A stretch of DNA of 64,000 bases from Malus domestica. Lineage: Eukaryota > Streptophyta > Magnoliopsida > Rosales > Rosaceae. A program made the position numbers and the translations under genes. Under the pieces are notes generated by a model, which was given only the letters and a program-made list of their open reading frames with translations, ran no database searches and was not told the DNA's origin. Position 1 is the first letter of the stretch, and the number at the start of each line of letters is the position of its first letter. Of this stretch, positions 58,860 through 64,000 are shown in pieces. The stretch covers positions 8,630,501 to 8,694,500 of the forward strand of contig NC_091675.1 in NCBI RefSeq assembly GCF_042453785.1, in the 5' to 3' direction.

Positions 58860-60200
58860 TTAAACTATATATGGTTCAAGAATATAATTAACTTTCTCCC
58901 CATTATATAAGAGTGCCTGTGTCACTATATGATAATATATAACTTGCAAGCCTCAAATTCTGCCAACAGAGGAAGTCTTGAATATCTGGTAAGCTTTCCT
59001 TGCACATATTTGTTTATTATTAAAGTCTTGATTATGAGGAAAACTAGGACTTTAGACGATGTTATAAGGTATAATTATTTGTTTAGACTATTAAATTCTT
59101 GCATGCTAAAAATTGAACAAGTAAAGGAAGACAATAATTGGATTTCAAATAATTGTGAATTGCTCGTCGTTAGGAGATGACTTGGGTGAGATTTAATTTA
59201 AATTGTGTTTTTGTATCAATTACATGATTTAGATTGTTTTCGAACATTCAAATACAAATATAGGAATTTTCATTGTGAGTTTGTGGGGTTTGTCTTCTTG
59301 CTTCTGCTCATTTTTTGTGTGTGTATACATGGATCCTCTAACTTCAGCCTGGCAGAGAAGAATTGCATAACAATTCAATTACGTTATAAGAAGTTGATCA
59401 ATTAGGTTCTCTTCAAAAAAGGCTTAAATGTCAAAATGGTCCTTATATTTCATCTTATCGGTCAATTTGTCTCCGTGTTTATCTCTGTTAACCATTTATG
59501 GACAATTTGTTAAACATGGGGACCAATTTGGCTAAATTGAAAACATGGGGACCAAATTGACTGATAGAGTAAACACATGGACCAATTTAACATTTAAGCC
59601 AAAAAAATATACAAAATCGTTTTACTATTTTCCTTAGACTTTGGATGTAGATTGAATAAATTCCCTTTGATGCTTTGGTTTGAATTGTTGTGTTCATATA
59701 ATTAAGTTTAAGGTAATTTTAGAATTGGGGTTTTATTCAAATTGCTTTTTACCTTTGTTTTGTTTGAATTCACTGCCTACTTCTGCAAAATGGATTACAA
59801 CAATAATCGTGTTGCCACTTTGATGCATTAGTTGAACTGATTTGAATGGCTATTGGTTAACTTTATCAACATTTTTATTGAAAATTACCTTCCCCTCACA
59901 TGTTAGTAAGTTGACATTTGGGATTCCATTTGTCCTTTTGTTGACAACAACCCTCTCCGTAAATAAGAATTTGTTCATGCCTACTCGCACTAGCTAAAGC
60001 CTTCATCTGCTGACATCAAATTGCAATTTGTGAGTTGGGATTTTCAATTCTATTAAGCCAAGTCATTCCTAAATCATATTGATTGAGCATTTGTTTTGTT
60101 TGCTGTCATGATGCGTGGTGCATAACATTACTATGGATCGTTGGAATTTTACAATTTTATGGAATTGATAGCTTGATTCAGTTACGGTGTGAATAAGAAT
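58860..60200. other. Intergenic, one MITE, no gene recognised
   Basis: Apart from the MITE at 59421-59600 there are only short frames without domains. Confidence 0.6.
59421..59600. mobile_element. MITE (180 bp)
   Basis: Ends GGCTTAAATGTCAAAATGGT and ATTTAACATTTAAGCC are inverted, with two repetitions of ACATGGGGACCAA(A/T)TTG inside. It is flanked by A runs, so a target duplication cannot be defined. Confidence 0.75.
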
Positions 60201-60401
60201 GATTTTTACGCAAGTTTTTGTCAAGTTAAATACACCCAAGAGAAAAAAAAAGTTTCTACTTCATCTATCAGAGGATCAGAATGATCTGCAGTCATATTTT
60301 CTAACGTTCAGCTCCATAGGAAAACCACACCACCTCCGAAGGCATCTGGCGAGGTTTTTTTATTCTTGCAAAAGTTTGCTCCATGTGATTGTTTGTTGCA
60401 G

Positions 60402-60473
60402 GCTTCGGACCCCGTGGAGGAGCCAATGGATCTGGAAGAAATTGAATCAGTAGGAAATGGTGAAGAATATGAT
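60402..60473 (+). other. Exon-like acidic segment, copy 3 (72 nt, 24 codons)
   Basis: It starts after TTTGTTGCAG and ends before GTAAGTGATTC. It reads ASDPVEEPMDLEEIESVGNG then EEYD. Both splice sites match the plant consensus. About 140 nt of upstream sequence (GATCTGCAGTC..., AAGGCATCTGGCG) is shared with copy 2. Confidence 0.5.
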
Positions 60474-60792
60474 GTAAGTGATTCTTATCTCCTAGACAGT
60501 AAACGTAGGGTTTCGGAGCACTTCAAACTGTAGGCGGTTTCATATGAATATTTAGTAGCAATATTCTGTTAGACTTAATTAACTAAACAAGATTAAACAT
60601 GAATCACAATCTAATAAGAACCAACCAATATTGTCTATGAGATAACTTAACAAGAATGGCATACCTGCAGAAGTCCCTGATCTAGAAACCATGGTGCTGA
60701 ACTTTCTCTTCTCTCGCAAATGATCAAGAACTCGACTTACAAATAGGTTTAAGCCCCAATATGAGCGTGTGTTATGTGAGAAGAGAGGTCAT

Positions 60793-60793
60793 C

Positions 60794-60843
<50 letters not shown>

Positions 60844-60850
60844 ACACATA
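60793..60850. repeat. (TA)n(CA)n microsatellite
   Basis: Alternating TA followed by about 14 CA dinucleotides and a further short CA run. Confidence 0.9.
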
Positions 60851-60939
60851 TAGTATTTTCCATAACAGATAGGATTCCCTATTAAAATCCCTATAGGAAA
60901 TAAATACTTGTCTCCTTGTTCCATAAGAACTGATCTCAT

Positions 60940-62031
60940 GGCATGTTTACGAAACGAGAATGAGGTAAGTGGAATCGGAATTGCATTCCTTCAAATGCAT
61001 TCATGTGTTTACTTGTATATAGGGAATGAAAACAAAGGTGGGGTCCACCCAAAATGGAGAATTCAATTCCAGATTTGCCTGGAATCCAATTACCAAGATA
61101 TAGGTGGTAATTGAATTCCATAAGAAAGGGTCCATCAGTAATCAAACTTTTCTTCCTAAAGTGCCCTTGTACTTCTTTTTATATCCCAAAACACCCATGC
61201 AGCTTCAACACACTTACTTCTCTCTCAGTGGACTCCTTGCAACTTCTTCTCCAATTTCTCTTCGTTCCGTGACTTGGGACTGGAGCTTTCAAGGTCCATC
61301 TTCCTCCTTGCCTTCAATCAACTATTGTTTATCCCAAACCCGATTCATGTCCCTATTCTTATATATTCTCATTTCAACTCTTCGATTCGCTGACTCCATG
61401 GTTAAAAACTCATTCATTGCCGCAACTAGGAAACTCAAATTTGGGGTAAAAAAATTAAGGCTGGGACATGGAGGGAGGGAGCATGAAAGGTTCTTCGCAA
61501 ACGTGGGGTGGGTTGGCAGCAGAGAAAGATATTTTAGAAAGGGGTAGGTCGGCAATACGTCGGCAGCAGAGAACGATGGGGAAATTTTAGAAATGGGTAG
61601 ATTGGGAAAGATGGGGAAGAGAGGGAGAGATGGAGGATCACAAAAAAAATTGGAAAAATGAAAGAATGAGAAGAAGAGTTTCTGGGAAATTGAAGTTGTA
61701 GAGTTTCTAGAGGGTTTTTGAAAGCGTGAATGAGAAGAAGAAATACTAATAAATAAATAAATGAAAGATAAAAGTTTAAAAATAATTAGCATAGAAAATA
61801 GATTAGTTAAACTAGGGGTATTTTAGTAATCACATTAGTTTCATTCCGTTTCAAGTGAATTAGTAAACAGTTTATATAGATCAATGTCATTCTTACTTCG
61901 ATTCCAGACAGTTTTAGTAAACAACTTCAACAGTAATCTGATTCTGATTCCACCTCATTCCAATTCCTCCTCAATTCAATTCATTCTCAATTCAATTCCT
62001 CTCAATCTGATTACGGATTAGTAAATGTGCC
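60940..62031. mobile_element. TIR-type non-autonomous DNA element, about 1.1 kb
   Basis: The left end GGCATGTTTACGAAACGAGA and the right end, whose complement is GGCACATTTACTAATCCGTA, form an inverted pair. Further in, GGAATCGGAATTGCATTCC and the inverse of GATTCCACCTCATTCCAATT continue the relation. No target duplication was fixed. A Ser/Phe-rich minus frame (61322-61792) and a plus frame (61104-61547) lie inside and have no recognised domain. hAT type is likely from the ends but unproven. Confidence 0.5.
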
Positions 62032-62399
62032 CTCAATGCTATACAAAATCCTTCTTTGTCAGGGATCATCATTCTTCTTATTAACAAGACTTTTCTTCAA
62101 ACTGAATATATATAGCCGATCCCAAAACTAATATACCTCATACTCATATTCTTACATTCTCCCACTTGAGTATGAGAATAGTTTCAAGTACTCAGCTTAT
62201 TCAATTGTTTTTAGATAGAAGTGATCACTAAGTCTATTAACAAAAGTGCCCAATCACAATCAATTCATATACATCTCAAAATGTAGAACTCTGTAACTTT
62301 ATTGCAACCATAATGCAAAACATCTTTCAAGAATTACATACATTCAATTTGTATCTTTAACATTGTGAACTTCATCAATATCATAAGTAGCATGAAACA

Positions 62400-64000
62400 T
62401 TTATTGGATACAGTTTCTTCTCATTTGGATTATAAATTCAAGCCCCAGCTTTACATCCCCAAACATAAAAATGATCAAAGCTAGGCTTTCTTTCACTCCA
62501 GATTTTGAAAGGTGTTAATGAAACTGCTTTACAAGGAACTCGATTCAGTATATAAGTTGTTGTCTTCAATGCTTCTCCCCATATAAATCTAGGCAATTTT
62601 GACCTTGTCATCATACTCCTTACCATTCCAATCAAGGTTCTAATTCTCCTCCCTAAAACTCCATTTTGTTGTGGTGTTCCAGGTGTGGTGTATTGAGCCA
62701 CAATGCATTGTTATTCAAGATAAAGAGCAAAAAGACCCTTGTGTTGTCCAACCTCAGTGTACCTGCCAAAGTACTCCCCTCCTTTATCCGATCTAACAAT
62801 CTTAATGATCTTTCCTAATTGTTTTTTTACTTCAGTTTTATAAATTTTGAAACAATCAAGGACATATGACTTCTCACTAATTAAATAAGTGTAACAAAAT
62901 CTTGAGAAGTCATCAATGAAGTTAACAAAATAAGATTTACCACATGGTTTTAATTGAAAAAGGACGATAAATGTCAGTGTGTATAATTTCCAGCAAATCA
63001 TGACTTCTTTTAGCATCCAATTTCCTAAAATTAGTCATTTTTCCCTTGACACAATCAACACACTCAGTTGCAGTAGCAAAATTCAATTCAGGAATTAACT
63101 TAGCTTTGGACAGCTTTAAAACTCTTTCTTTGAATATGTGTCCTAACCTTTTGTGTCAAAGTATGAAGGAATCACCATTGCAGTGCATCCTCTTAGTGCT
63201 TATGTTTAAAACTTGTTGGTTATTAGACTCCAAAGTACAATTTAAACACCACAAGTTGTCACTCAAGTATGCAGTTCCCAAAACACAATCTTGGCGGTTC
63301 TTTTCAAAAAAATTTAAACACTCAACATCACCTAGAAAAACAAAACCATTTTTGGCAATTTTAGAAGCAGAGATCAAATTACTCCTCATCTTTGCCACAT
63401 AAAGCACATCATTTAATTTTAGTATAAAACCAGAAGACAATCTTAAGCTTACCATTCCAATAGCTTCTACTGCAACCTTAGTTCCTTCACCTACAAAGAT
63501 ATTATAGTTCTTAAAACCAGTTTGTTTTGATGTCATAAAACCTCTAAAGAATTTGTAATGTGGACTGAGCAACCAGTATCAAACCACCAAGAATTCACAG
63601 GAATTTCAATCAAATTTGACTCGACACAAACATTAACTTGTTCTGCACCCTTACTTTTAAGATAGTCCTGGAAAACTTGATAATCTTTCCTTCAGTGTCT
63701 TCTAGTTTTGCGAAAAAACATCTAAGTTTAGCAATATTTTTCGTTTTAACCCTAAGATTGTTAGATCCCTTAATAGAGTCATTTACTTTAGCAGATACAT
63801 TTGACTTAAAAAGGTCAGCTTGGTATTGGAATTTTTACCAGAGTGTTCAGAGAATGAATTGATTGCCTTTTTCCCCTTATCTGGTTGCACAAAATTCACC
63901 GTTTCTGCATCCTTTCCTCTTTCTTGCTTTTGTCTAGTCTCCTCTTGAACACATTGTGCTATTAGCTCATTGACATCTCATTTATTGTCTTGAGTATTAT
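62400..64000 (-). pseudogene. Decayed Copia gag-pol fragment, continues past the window edge
   Basis: On the minus strand the order is the gag C-terminus with QCVQEETRQKQERGKDAE (near 63950), the protease segment WWFDTGCSVHITN (near 63575, with Thr where the active-site DSG is usual), GAG-pre-integrase (63500-63000, LNDVLYVAKMRSNLISASKI), and integrase core and C-terminal parts (63016-62438, YFVNFIDDFSRFCYTYLI, IVRSDKGGEYFGRY, TPGTPQQNGVLGRRIRTL). It is broken by several frameshifts and stops, and reverse transcriptase is absent. Similar to TNT1-94-type elements. Confidence 0.88.

Noticed and set aside
61322..61792. 156-codon Ser/Phe/Pro-rich minus frame
   Set aside because: Low-complexity pyrimidine-rich DNA inside a TIR element, with no domain.

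Overview
The window is nuclear DNA of a flowering plant. It has intron-containing genes with eudicot-type splice sites, a Shaker-type AKT1-like potassium channel, a BOR-type boron exporter, DUF247 genes, Copia LTR elements and many MITEs. Several repeat types resemble ones I associate with apple or pear, so I infer Rosaceae (tribe Maleae). That placement is from memory of families, not from any search.

Layout. 1-7500 is intergenic, with a nested TIR transposon (3838-6710). The inner element carries what looks like a pol II snRNA promoter joined to the first bases of a U2-like RNA. 7536-16749 is the gene-rich core: a 12-exon BOR4-like borate exporter (+, 8390-11485) faces a 12-exon AKT1-like inward K+ channel (-, 12155-16749), tail to tail, with a short SINE fragment between them. 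Both reading frames could be followed intact through every exon, giving 658 and 893 aa. 17200-24050 is gene-poor, with one MITE, a decayed defensin-like relic, an exon-like acidic segment and a Mutator-like element. 24076-29345 is a DUF247 pseudogene split by two LTR elements. A second DUF247 scrap and an uncharacterised 217-codon frame follow (29862-31040).

32186-58482 is a tandem array of three 6-7 kb units (A, B, C). Each carries the same two-exon defensin-like cysteine-rich peptide gene on the minus strand. The units differ mainly by transposon insertions: two Mutator-like elements in B only, and in C only a 6.4 kb Copia element, a Mutator-like element and a small LTR element. Because the sister units keep the empty site, insertion borders and 9-bp target duplications can be read directly.

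58482-64000 holds two more copies of the acidic exon-like segment, MITEs, microsatellites, and the gag/protease/integrase part of a decayed Copia element running off the right edge.

Functionally, the two intact core genes are root-type mineral transporters and the peptide array is probably secreted. Most of the remaining recognisable sequence is mobile DNA.
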